From: Comamonas sp. lk | Lineage (GTDB): Bacteria; Pseudomonadota; Gammaproteobacteria; Burkholderiales; Burkholderiaceae_C | Direction: 5' to 3' | Length of the DNA: 64,000 bases | Assembly: GCF_900564145.1 (NCBI RefSeq) | Contig: NZ_UOOB01000002.1 | Span: forward strand, 1-64,000 | Part shown: positions 16,531 to 24,784 of the stretch, piece after piece | Numbering within the stretch: position 1 is the stretch's first letter | Layout of the letters: each line of letters opens with the position of its first letter | Program-made: the position numbers and the translations under genes | Notes under the pieces: generated by a model | Databases searched by the model: none | What the model was told of the DNA's origin: nothing | Seen by the model: the letters and a program-made list of their open reading frames with translations, nothing else

Positions 16531-18819
16531 ATGAAATTCTTTACCAAAGACAATCAAGCACAACTCACCCGTCGTCAACTGCTCAAGGCCGGCGGCATGC
16601 TGATGGTCGGCTCCATGGCCGGCGGCCATTTGCTGATGGCCCAGACTGCCCCCGAAGCAGCCGCCAAGGGCGCTTTTGCGATTCCTTCGGCAAAGTTGGT
16701 GGACAGTTTCATCGCCATTGGTGCCGATGGCTCCGTCACCGCCTACAACGGTCACGTGGACCTGGGCACAGGCATACGCACGGCGCTGGGTCAGCTGGTG
16801 GCAGACGAGCTGTATGTGGACTTCTCCGCCGTGACCATGGTGCTGGGCCACACAGCCCGCACCCCCGACCTCGGCCCCACGATTGCCAGCAACACCATTC
16901 AGGTCTCGTCCCTGCCCATGCGCCACGCCGCAGCACAGGTACGCCAGTTGCTGATCAAACTGGCCAGCGAGAAATCCGGCGTTCCTGCCGAGCGCATCAC
17001 CACGCAAAAAGGCTTTGTCATCGCCGGCGGCAAGCGCTTTGGCTATGGCGAGCTGGTGCAAGGCCAGGATCTGCAGATCGAAGTAGACGAAAAGATCGCG
17101 CTGCGCAAGTCGGGCTTTGAGTACGTAGGCAAGTCGGTGCAACGCGTGGACATTCCCAATAAGGTGCTGGGCGCGCTCACCTACATCCACGATCTGCGCG
17201 TGCCCGGCATGCTGCACGGCCGCGTGATTCGCCCCCCCTATACAGGCGCTGATGCCACGGCTCCTCTGGGCTCCAGCCTGGTCTCGGTCGATGAAAAGTC
17301 CATCGCCCACCTGCCCGGCATCGTCAAGGTCGTGATCAAGGGCGACTTCGTCGGCGTGGTCGCCGAGCGCGAAGAGCAGGCCATTGCGGCCATGCACCAG
17401 CTCAAGGTCACCTGGAAGGAATGGGCCGGTCTGCCCGACCTGTCCCTGAACGGCCTGCACCAAACCCTGGTCGATCACAGCAAGACCGATCGCGTACTGC
17501 AAGAAGACGAAGGCTCGCTCCAGGCAGTAGAGCAAGCCAAGATTCAGCTGACACGCGACTATGTCTGGCCTTATCACGCCCACGGCTCCATTGGCCCATC
17601 CTGCGCGATTGCGGAAGTGGGCAATGGCCAGATTCAGGTCTGGACCGGTTCGCAAAACCCTCACGACGTGTGCAAGGACATCTCCAAGCTCATGGACGTG
17701 AACGCCGACAACGTCAACGTGACCCGCCTGGAAGCCTCCGGCTGCTACGGCCGCAATTGCGCTGACGACGTCTGCTCCGATGCCGTCCTGATGTCTGCCG
17801 CTGTCGGCGGCAAGCCTGTGCGCGTGCAGCTGATGCGCGAGCAGGAGTCCGGCTGGGAGCCCAAGGGCACCGGCCAGCTGATCCGCGTGCGCGGCGGCAT
17901 GGACGAGCAACACAATGTGACTGCCTACGAGCTGCGCACCTGCTACCCGTCTAACAACGCTTCCGCGCTGGCCCTGATCCTGACGGGCAAGGTTTCCGCC
18001 AAGATCGATGCCCAGCAAATGGGTGACCGCACGGCGATTCCGCAGTACGAATATCCGAAGATGCGCATGATTTCGCAGGATGCCGTGCCTATCGTGCGCG
18101 CCTCCTGGATGCGCGGCGTTTCCGCCTTGCCCAATGTTTTCGCGCATGAATCCTGGATTGATGAGTGCGCTTATCTGGCCAAAGCCGACCCCATCGAGTA
18201 CCGCCTGCGCTACCTCAAAGACCCGCGCGCCGTGGCGCTGATTGCCGAAGCCAAGAAGCAGTGCAACTGGGTTGCAGGCCCAGCCCACCGCACGCCAGCC
18301 CCCGACGATCAACGCTTGGTCAAAGGCCGTGGTTTTGCCTATGCGCGCTACATCCATAGCAAATTCCCCGGCTATGGCGCAGCCTGGGCCACCTGGGTGG
18401 TCGATGTGACCGTGGATCGTGAAACCGGCACAGTCAAGGTGGACAAGGTCTTTGTGGCACAGGACACCGGTGCCATGGTCAACCCCGCAGGCGTGCGCCA
18501 TCAGGTGCACGGCAATGTGGTGCAGTCCACCAGCCGCGTGCTCAAGGAATTTGTCACCTTCGACAAGAGCGGCGTGACTTCGCTGGAATGGGGCGGCTAC
18601 CCCATCCTGCGCTTTGACGAACTGCCCGAGATCGACTCCCTGCTGGTCGAGCGTCCCGACGAAGCGCCCATGGGCGCCGGCGAATCGGCTTCCGTGCCCA
18701 GCGCGGCTGCCGTGGCCAACGCCGTCTTCGATGCTGCCGGCATCCGTCTGCTGGAAGTGCCGTTCACGCCCAGCCGCGTGCTGGCTGCGCTCAAGGCAGC
18801 CAAGACCGCATCCAAGTGA
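16531..18819 (+). CDS. Molybdenum hydroxylase large subunit, Tat-exported (isoquinoline 1-oxidoreductase beta / aldehyde dehydrogenase type)
   Basis: About 762 residues from the ATG at 16531. The N-terminus has a twin-arginine signal, TRRQLLKAGGMLMVGSMAGG, so the enzyme works in the periplasm. The molybdopterin-binding region includes GHVDLGTGIRTALGQLVADE, and the C-terminal GAGESASVPSAAAVANAVFD supplies the catalytic glutamate. The start was moved downstream of the longest frame because that frame overlaps the previous gene and lacks the signal. With the small subunit and a triheme cytochrome it resembles the membrane-bound three-subunit aldehyde dehydrogenases of acetic acid bacteria. The substrate may be an aldehyde or an N-heterocycle; the sequence does not decide. 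Confidence 0.9.
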   Translation: MKFFTKDNQAQLTRRQLLKAGGMLMVGSMAGGHLLMAQTAPEAAAKGAFAIPSAKLVDSFIAIGADGSVTAYNGHVDLGTGIRTALGQLVADELYVDFSAVTMVLGHTARTPDLGPTIASNTIQVSSLPMRHAAAQVRQLLIKLASEKSGVPAERITTQKGFVIAGGKRFGYGELVQGQDLQIEVDEKIALRKSGFEYVGKSVQRVDIPNKVLGALTYIHDLRVPGMLHGRVIRPPYTGADATAPLGSSLVSVDEKSIAHLPGIVKVVIKGDFVGVVAEREEQAIAAMHQLKVTWKEWAGLPDLSLNGLHQTLVDHSKTDRVLQEDEGSLQAVEQAKIQLTRDYVWPYHAHGSIGPSCAIAEVGNGQIQVWTGSQNPHDVCKDISKLMDVNADNVNVTRLEASGCYGRNCADDVCSDAVLMSAAVGGKPVRVQLMREQESGWEPKGTGQLIRVRGGMDEQHNVTAYELRTCYPSNNASALALILTGKVSAKIDAQQMGDRTAIPQYEYPKMRMISQDAVPIVRASWMRGVSALPNVFAHESWIDECAYLAKADPIEYRLRYLKDPRAVALIAEAKKQCNWVAGPAHRTPAPDDQRLVKGRGFAYARYIHSKFPGYGAAWATWVVDVTVDRETGTVKVDKVFVAQDTGAMVNPAGVRHQVHGNVVQSTSRVLKEFVTFDKSGVTSLEWGGYPILRFDELPEIDSLLVERPDEAPMGAGESASVPSAAAVANAVFDAAGIRLLEVPFTPSRVLAALKAAKTASK

Positions 18820-18842
18820 CCCACAAAGCAGAGACGATCAAG

Positions 18843-20144
18843 ATGAACACTTTCAAAAAAATCGTGGTGGGTGGCGCCGCACTCGTGGTGGTACTGGCCG
18901 CCGCCGGCCTGGCCCTCACCCATCAGGGCGAGATTGCGCCGCAGGCCAGCATTCCCACGGCCGAGTTCTCGCCCCAGCAAATTGCCAAGGGCAAGCTGCT
19001 GGCGGCCATGGGCGACTGCGCGGTATGCCACACCGTACCCAACGGCAAGACCAATGCCGGCGGTCTGGCCATGCCCAGCCCCTTTGGCACCATCTACACC
19101 AGCAACATCACGCCCGATGTCCAGACCGGCATTGGCGGCTGGAGTTATGAGGCCTTCGAGCGCGCCATGCGCCATGGTGTGGACCGCGAAGGCAATTACC
19201 TCTATCCCGCCTTCCCCTACACCGCCTTCTCTCGGGTGACGGATGAGGATATGCAATCGCTCTACGCCTACCTCATGAGCGAGCCTGCAGTGGAGTACGC
19301 ACCGCCCAAGACGGCACTGAACTTCCCCTACAACGTGCGCCGTGGCATTGCCGCCTGGAACTGGTTGTATCTGAAGCCCGGCGTGGTCAAGGACGATGAA
19401 AAGCAGCCGCCCGAATGGAACCGCGGCGCTTATCTGGTCGAAGGCCTGGGCCATTGCAGCGCCTGCCATACGCCGCGCAACGGCTTGGCTGCGGAAAAGA
19501 CCGGAGAGTTCCACCTGACAGGCGGTAGCGCCGAAGGCTGGGACGCTCCGGCCCTGACCAGCCAATCGCCCTCGCCCCTGCCCTGGACCAAGGACGATCT
19601 GCTCAGCTATATGAAGACCGGCTTCTCGGAACGCCACGGCGTGGCCGCCGGTCCCATGGCGCCGGTCGCTCACGGCCTGAGCCAGCAATCCGATGCGGAT
19701 CTGGACGCGGTTGCCACTTACCTGATGTCTTACCGCGATGCGAACGCCGCACCCGGCGACGCGCAAGCCATGATCAAGGAAAAGACGGCTACCCCCAAGC
19801 TGGCACTGGACGCCGAAGGCTATCGCCTCTACCAGGGCGCCTGCATGGCCTGCCACCGTGCCGATCCTTCGGCCAGCACCTTTGGCGTACGCCCGCAACT
19901 GGCTTTGAGCACCAGTCTGCACGCCGCCTCGCCTGACAACGCCATCATGGCCGTGCTCGAAGGCGTGCAAAAGCCGGCCCATGCGGACCTGGGCACCATG
20001 CCCGCTTTCCGCCATGCCTTGAGCGATGCGCAGATCGCCACCCTGCTCAACACCATGCGTGCCCAATACGGCATGGGCGAGTGGAGCGACCTGCCAAACC
20101 AGGTGGGCAAGCTGCGCAAGCAGACGGCAGCACAGACCCACTGA
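18843..20144 (+). CDS. Triheme c-type cytochrome, membrane-anchored electron acceptor subunit
   Basis: About 433 residues from the ATG at 18843; a GTG at 18816 overlapping the previous stop is an alternative start. One N-terminal hydrophobic segment (IVVGGAALVVVLAAAGLAL) acts as signal or anchor. Three heme sites are present: CAVCH at about 59-63, CSACH at 205-209 and CMACH at 334-338. This is the layout of the cytochrome subunit of alcohol and aldehyde dehydrogenases, which hands electrons to the quinone pool or an oxidase. It is the third gene of the operon and is followed by a strong terminator. Confidence 0.9.
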   Translation: MNTFKKIVVGGAALVVVLAAAGLALTHQGEIAPQASIPTAEFSPQQIAKGKLLAAMGDCAVCHTVPNGKTNAGGLAMPSPFGTIYTSNITPDVQTGIGGWSYEAFERAMRHGVDREGNYLYPAFPYTAFSRVTDEDMQSLYAYLMSEPAVEYAPPKTALNFPYNVRRGIAAWNWLYLKPGVVKDDEKQPPEWNRGAYLVEGLGHCSACHTPRNGLAAEKTGEFHLTGGSAEGWDAPALTSQSPSPLPWTKDDLLSYMKTGFSERHGVAAGPMAPVAHGLSQQSDADLDAVATYLMSYRDANAAPGDAQAMIKEKTATPKLALDAEGYRLYQGACMACHRADPSASTFGVRPQLALSTSLHAASPDNAIMAVLEGVQKPAHADLGTMPAFRHALSDAQIATLLNTMRAQYGMGEWSDLPNQVGKLRKQTAAQTH

Positions 20145-20161
20145 CCCGCTGCTTGAAAGCC

Positions 20162-20205
20162 AGGCCTTCCCGGCGTCTGCTTGCAGGCCCGGGAAGGCCT
20201 TTTTC
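20162..20205 (+). terminator. Rho-independent terminator of the molybdenum hydroxylase operon
   Basis: AGGCCTTCCCGG (20162-20173) pairs with CCGGGAAGGCCT (20189-20200), a perfect 12-bp stem, followed by TTTTTC. Confidence 0.85.
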
Positions 20206-20304
20206 ATGCATGCACTTTGGGTTCCGTTTAGGGTTCACATACATAGAAATAACACCTGCCAAACGCCAATATGCGAGCAGGTGTTCGATACAAGGAAGCG
20301 ATCA

Positions 20305-21387
20305 ATGGACAACATCGATGTCATGGTGCTCAAGGCATTGCGGGACTGGCGCTCAGCCGGTCAACGCGCCTTGCTGGCCACCGTCGTTCGCACCTGGGGC
20401 TCCTCGCCAAGACCCGTGGGCTCCATGATGGCGCTGCGCGAAGACGGGCGGGCCATAGGCTCGGTCTCGGGCGGCTGCATAGAAGATGATTTGATTGCGC
20501 GCTACACCCAGGCACTGAACCGCAATGCCGGCATTCCCGACGGCCCGCCGCAGCTGGCACGCTATGGCGTGAGTGCCGACGAAGCCCACCGTTTTGGCCT
20601 GCCCTGTGGCGGCACGCTGGAGCTGCTGCTCGAATTCAACCCGGATGCGGCCAGCCTGCAGGATCTGGTCCAGCAGCTCGAAGGCGGCTCGCTGGTCCAG
20701 CGCGCCGTGGATTGCGGCAACGGCCACGTCGCCCTGACCCCCACCCAGCAGCCCGGCACGCTGGAGTTTGACGGCCATACCCTGACCAACCATCTGGGCC
20801 CGGGCTACCGCATGCTCTTGATCGGTGCTGGCGCCCTGGCCGAGTATCTGGCCACCATGGCCTTGTTCAACGGTTTTACCGTCACCGTCTGCGATCCGCG
20901 CGAGGAATACATGGGCAGCTGGGCCGTGCCTCAGGTCCGCAAGGTCAGCGACATGCCGGACGACGCGGTGACCGCCTTCAAACCCGATGCGCGCAGCTGC
21001 ATCGTTGCCCTCACCCATGACCCCAAGCTGGATGATCTGGCCCTGCTTGAAGCCTTGCATAGCTCGGCCTTTTATGTGGGAGCCATAGGCTCGCGCCGCA
21101 ACAACCAGTCCAGGCGCGAGCGCATGAAGGAGCACTTCGGCGAAACCGAGGCCTCCCTGGCCCTGCTGCGCGGCCCCATTGGCCTGTATATCGGCAGCAA
21201 GACCCCGGCCGAGATTGCCGTCAGCGTGATGGCCGAAATCCTGGCCGTGAAAAACGGCGTCAGCCTGCCCCAAATCATGTCGGTGGAAACGGCCAAACAA
21301 GAGCACGATGTGGCCATGAACGAGGCCAGCACCCAATGCGCTGTGGCCCAGATGCTGGAGCCGGCGGCAGCCGCGCCCAAGCCTTGA
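20305..21387 (+). CDS. xdhC: XdhC/CoxI-family molybdenum hydroxylase maturation protein
   Basis: A 360-residue protein from the ATG at 20305, which has AAGGAAG upstream. Family members bind molybdenum cofactor, help sulfurate it and insert it into hydroxylases. The N-terminal XdhC/CoxI domain shows VRTWGSSPRPVGSMMALRED and SVSGGCIEDDL. The C-terminal Rossmann-like domain shows LLIGAGALAEYLATMALFNG and later GAIGSRRNNQSRRERMKEHF. It lies 160 bases after the hydroxylase operon, beyond a terminator, so it is co-located but probably separately transcribed. The partner is most likely the 15908-20144 enzyme. Confidence 0.88.
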   Translation: MDNIDVMVLKALRDWRSAGQRALLATVVRTWGSSPRPVGSMMALREDGRAIGSVSGGCIEDDLIARYTQALNRNAGIPDGPPQLARYGVSADEAHRFGLPCGGTLELLLEFNPDAASLQDLVQQLEGGSLVQRAVDCGNGHVALTPTQQPGTLEFDGHTLTNHLGPGYRMLLIGAGALAEYLATMALFNGFTVTVCDPREEYMGSWAVPQVRKVSDMPDDAVTAFKPDARSCIVALTHDPKLDDLALLEALHSSAFYVGAIGSRRNNQSRRERMKEHFGETEASLALLRGPIGLYIGSKTPAEIAVSVMAEILAVKNGVSLPQIMSVETAKQEHDVAMNEASTQCAVAQMLEPAAAAPKP

Positions 21388-21430
21388 AATCCGGGCACTG
21401 AAACACCCGGTTTCATTGCCCGTCCCATAA

Positions 21431-21460
21431 AGTGCGGCCCAAAGGCCGCACTATGCTTTT
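21431..21460 (+). terminator. Rho-independent terminator after xdhC
   Basis: AGTGCGGCC (21431-21439) pairs with GGCCGCACT (21444-21452) and is followed by ATGCTTTT. The T-tract is imperfect. Confidence 0.65.
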
Positions 21461-21493
21461 GGAAGCACCAAGGCGGCGTACCATTGCGCCCGC

Positions 21494-22501
21494 ATGACCA
21501 CCGCCAAGAACAAGAAAACGCCGGCGCGCAAGCGCGGCGCGGCCTCCAGGAAATCGGCCTTATTCAGTTTTTCCCGCACCAAACGCTTTGCGATCTCCTG
21601 CGCCACCACGGCCCTGGCCAGCTTTCAGATTGCCAGTTGCGGCTTCAACCCCGGCTGGTCGGCAGACAAGCTCATCAACCAGGCGCTGGCGGCGCTGCAT
21701 CTGCCGACGCTGGACGCTTTCCGCAAAAACGGCTGGCCGCAGTTGCCGGGCAACTCCACCTCGGGAGCTGCCCATTCTCCCAGTGTGGGCGGCACGGTCT
21801 CGCGCAGCCCTGCGCAAGCGGGCAGCCAGACCAGCCGCTTCAGCCACTGCACGCAGCTTTTTCCTGGCGGCCAAGCGCCAGCCCTGCAGCTGCAAACCCA
21901 TGAACGCGAGCTGTGCTTCAGCAGCTTTGCCGTGCTGCACAACGGGCTGACCAAGACCCCGGTGTTCGTGGTCGAGCGCCTGAACCGCAGCACGCTGCAG
22001 CAAGGCCAGGGTCTGGAGCGTAGCGACAAGTTCTATGCCGACGCGCGCCTGCCGCGCGCCGAACGCTCGGAACTGGACGATTACAAACGCTCGGGCTACT
22101 CACGCGGCCATATGGCGCCGGCCGCCGACATGAGCACGCCCGAGGCCATGGCCCAGAGCTTCAGCCTGGCGAATATGGTGCCGCAAAACCAGGTGCACAA
22201 CGGCGGCGCCTGGAGCCAGGTCGAGCAGGCCACGCGCAAATACGCGCTGCGCGCCAAAGGCGATGTCTATGTGTTTACCGGCCCGGTATTTGCCAGGAAT
22301 GCGCCCACGATTGGCCCCGGCAAGGTGGCCGTACCCAGCCATATCTTCAAGCTGGTGTATGACGCCAGCACCGGCCAGAGCTGGGCGCACTGGCAGGCCA
22401 ATAGCGCCGACACCCGGATGGACAGCCCCATCAGCTACGAAGAGTTCACGCGGCGCACCGGCATGCCGCTGCTGTCGTCCATTCGCGTTCCGCGCGCCTG
22501 A
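21494..22501 (+). CDS. DNA/RNA non-specific endonuclease (NUC1 family)
   Basis: A 335-residue protein with a basic N-terminus followed by a hydrophobic stretch (FAISCATTALASFQIASCGF) that may be an export signal or lipoprotein signal (ASC). The C-terminal half is the beta-beta-alpha-metal nuclease domain. The catalytic motif reads YSRGHMAPAADM, with Ser in place of the usual first Asp of DRGH; the catalytic His is kept. NMVPQNQVHNGGAWSQVE carries the metal-binding Asn. The protein probably degrades nucleic acid outside the cytoplasm for nutrition or defence. It stands alone between two unrelated units. Confidence 0.88.
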   Translation: MTTAKNKKTPARKRGAASRKSALFSFSRTKRFAISCATTALASFQIASCGFNPGWSADKLINQALAALHLPTLDAFRKNGWPQLPGNSTSGAAHSPSVGGTVSRSPAQAGSQTSRFSHCTQLFPGGQAPALQLQTHERELCFSSFAVLHNGLTKTPVFVVERLNRSTLQQGQGLERSDKFYADARLPRAERSELDDYKRSGYSRGHMAPAADMSTPEAMAQSFSLANMVPQNQVHNGGAWSQVEQATRKYALRAKGDVYVFTGPVFARNAPTIGPGKVAVPSHIFKLVYDASTGQSWAHWQANSADTRMDSPISYEEFTRRTGMPLLSSIRVPRA

Positions 22502-22678
22502 TCTCCAATCCGCAATCAATAAAAAGAGAGCTTATAGCGCTTGATTTATTTTGATTTCAGCAACGAATCGATCTGAAATCCATTATTTACAATCGCAATA
22601 TGCTCACCAATCAAGAGCAAGCTGCACCGCAACCAGCAACGCTTGCGGCATCGCTTTTCAATGCCCAGCCCCAGGGGC

Positions 22679-23611
22679 TTAGCGCGATGCCACCGTCTCG
22701 CGCAAGCTGTCCACCAATAACTGGCTGGCCGGCGTTTTCGCTCGACCGCGCAGCGTGATGATGCCCACATGCGGCAGCTCTATCGGCACCTTGAGGTTCA
22801 GAATGCACAGCAGCCCCTGGCGCTCGAAATGCTCGGCAACGCTGCGCGCAAGAAAACCGATGGCCGGCCGCTGCTGCATGCTCGAGAGCGTGACCAAAAA
22901 GGACGAGGTTTCCACAATGTCCGTCGGCGGCAGCAACTGGTGCTTGTAGAACATCTGGGCCAGCTTGGAGCGGGATGAAGCCCAGGGCGGCGGCACCACC
23001 CAAGGCAGTTGCGCCAGTCGTTCCCAGCTCGGCTGGGAGTTGTTGGCCAAGGGATGCTCGGGGCTCACCACAATGCACATCGGCTCCGGGTAAAGAGACT
23101 CGGTTTCAAGATCCGGCGACGCATAACCGGGCTCCAGCCGACCCACGATCAAGTCCAGCTCCCCCACCCGCAGCCTGGGCAGCAGCCGCGTGAGATCGCC
23201 CTCCTCCACCATGACCGTCGTCAGCTGAGAGCGCTGCTTGACCCGCAAGATGGCCGGCATCAGCAGACTGGGCAAGGCAACTACCATGGCACCGACGCTG
23301 GTCCGCCCCACACCGCCGCTGGCCTGCGCACTGATTTCATCGCGCGTGCGCTGGTAATCAGCAAGCACCGAGCGGGCAAAGCGCACCACGGTGACGCCAT
23401 GGGAGGTGGGTTCCGTACCCCGCGTGGAACGCAAGAACAGTTGCAGATCGAACATCTTCTCGATCTCCGCCAGCATCTTGGATACCGCGGGCTGGGTGAT
23501 GGACAGGAACTCAGACACCCGTCCCAGGTGTCGAAACTCGTCCAGCGCCACCAGCAATTGCAGGTGGCGCAGCTTCAGGTTGGATCTCAGAACGCGATCT
23601 ATCTGGCTCAT
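22679..23611 (-). CDS. LysR-family regulator of the divergent sugar-acid cluster
   Basis: 310 residues. The N-terminus LKLRHLQLLVALDEFRHLGR, then QPAVSKMLAEIEKMF, is a LysR helix-turn-helix. The C-terminal effector domain includes LPSLLMPAILRVKQRSQLT and DLIVGRLEPGYASPDLETE. Overall it resembles the GbpR/galactose-binding-regulator branch. It is transcribed away from the Bug gene at 23743, the classic LysR arrangement. A palindrome sits at 23634-23657, just upstream of its own start. It most likely controls the 23743-32258 genes. Confidence 0.9.
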   Translation of the reverse strand: MSQIDRVLRSNLKLRHLQLLVALDEFRHLGRVSEFLSITQPAVSKMLAEIEKMFDLQLFLRSTRGTEPTSHGVTVVRFARSVLADYQRTRDEISAQASGGVGRTSVGAMVVALPSLLMPAILRVKQRSQLTTVMVEEGDLTRLLPRLRVGELDLIVGRLEPGYASPDLETESLYPEPMCIVVSPEHPLANNSQPSWERLAQLPWVVPPPWASSRSKLAQMFYKHQLLPPTDIVETSSFLVTLSSMQQRPAIGFLARSVAEHFERQGLLCILNLKVPIELPHVGIITLRGRAKTPASQLLVDSLRETVASR

Positions 23612-23633
23612 GGGGTGTTTGCAGGATCTGGAA

Positions 23634-23657
23634 CTTCATAACCTATAAGTTATGAAG
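23634..23657. promoter_or_regulatory. Palindromic LysR operator candidate
   Basis: CTTCATAAC (23634-23642) and GTTATGAAG (23649-23657) are perfect inverted repeats around a six-base centre. The pattern contains the T-N11-A core expected for LysR sites and lies in the divergent region between the regulator and the Bug gene. Confidence 0.55.
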
Positions 23658-23742
23658 CGAGTCCGCTATTTCATTAGATTGCAATCATTATCTTCAGAAT
23701 AATCCGCGGGGCTGACCCTAAAACAATCATTCGGAGACAAGA

Positions 23743-24738
23743 ATGCTCACCCCACGCCCCATGACTCGGCGCCAAATCGTTCTTGGCAGCCTAGGCGCCG
23801 CTGCCTTGAGCACCACATCGACACGTGTGCTCGCCGCCGAGTATCCCGAGCGCCCCATCACCTTCATCTGTCCCTGGCCGGCAGGCGGCACCGCAGATCG
23901 CTCCATGCGCGTCATCTGCCAGATCGCGGCACGCGAACTCGGCCAGCCCATTGCACTGGAAAACCGCGCCGGCGCCTCCGGCATGATCGGCTCCAAGGCC
24001 TTGTCTTCCGCACGCCCGGACGGCTACACCATTGGTCAGATACCGATCTCCGTGACGCGCTTCTCCCAGCTGGGCACGGTGCAGCTCGATCCGCTCAAGG
24101 ACTTCACCTATCTCGCCCGCACCTCGGGCCAGACCTTTGGCATTGCCGTGCCCGCGAACTCTCCGTTCAAGTCTTTGCGCGACGTAGTTGCCAAAGCCAA
24201 GACCCAGCCCGGCGTCATCACCTATGCGCATGCCGGCATCGGCGGTGCCACCCATGTGGGCATGGAGCAGTTCGCACAGGCGGCCGGCGTGCGCTTCAAC
24301 GCCATCGCCTACAAGGGCGGCTCGGCGGCCTTGCAGGACGTGCTGGGCGGCCAGGTCGACCTGCTGGCCGACAGCTCCTCCTGGGCACCCCATGTCGAAG
24401 CCGGCAAGATGCGCCTGCTGGCCACCTGGGGCGAGGCGCGCACGCCGCGCTTCAAGGACACACCCACGCTCAAGGAGCTGGGTTTTGACGTGGTGGTGGA
24501 AGCGCCCAACGGCATCGGTGCGCCCAAGGGCTTGCCCGCCGCCATCGAAAAACGCCTGCGCGACGTCTTCCGCACGGCCGTCAACAGCGAGGAGTTCCGC
24601 AAGGTGGCCGAGAGCATCGATGCGCCGGTCATGTACCAGGACGGCCCCGACTATCGCAAATACGTACAGGCCGTCTACCAGCAAGAGACCGAGCTGATAC
24701 GCAAGCTCAGCCTCAAGGAGCTGATGGTCAAGGGCTGA
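23743..24738 (+). CDS. Bug-type periplasmic solute-binding protein with Tat-like signal
   Basis: 331 residues of the tripartite tricarboxylate receptor family. The N-terminus has a twin-arginine-type signal, MTRRQIVLGSLGAAALS, unlike the Sec signal of the Bug at 4791. The mature part opens YPERPITFICPWPAGG and includes ENRAGASGMIGSKALS and GGQVDLLADSSS. GGAGACAAG before the ATG is a clear ribosome site. It is the first gene of a catabolic operon, with the UxaA-type dehydratase 46 bases downstream. Its ligand is probably a sugar acid. Confidence 0.9.
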   Translation: MLTPRPMTRRQIVLGSLGAAALSTTSTRVLAAEYPERPITFICPWPAGGTADRSMRVICQIAARELGQPIALENRAGASGMIGSKALSSARPDGYTIGQIPISVTRFSQLGTVQLDPLKDFTYLARTSGQTFGIAVPANSPFKSLRDVVAKAKTQPGVITYAHAGIGGATHVGMEQFAQAAGVRFNAIAYKGGSAALQDVLGGQVDLLADSSSWAPHVEAGKMRLLATWGEARTPRFKDTPTLKELGFDVVVEAPNGIGAPKGLPAAIEKRLRDVFRTAVNSEEFRKVAESIDAPVMYQDGPDYRKYVQAVYQQETELIRKLSLKELMVKG

Positions 24739-24784
24739 TCCCCCAGCCATTGCCCTGTCCCATCCGCTTGCAGCTTTCCTACTT

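Noticed and set aside
16420..18510. A 696-codon open frame on the minus strand
   Set aside because: Antisense to the molybdenum hydroxylase large subunit; its His/Gly/Ala-rich sequence has no family features.
18597..20207. A 536-codon open frame on the minus strand
   Set aside because: Antisense to the triheme cytochrome gene, whose three CxxCH sites prove the plus strand.
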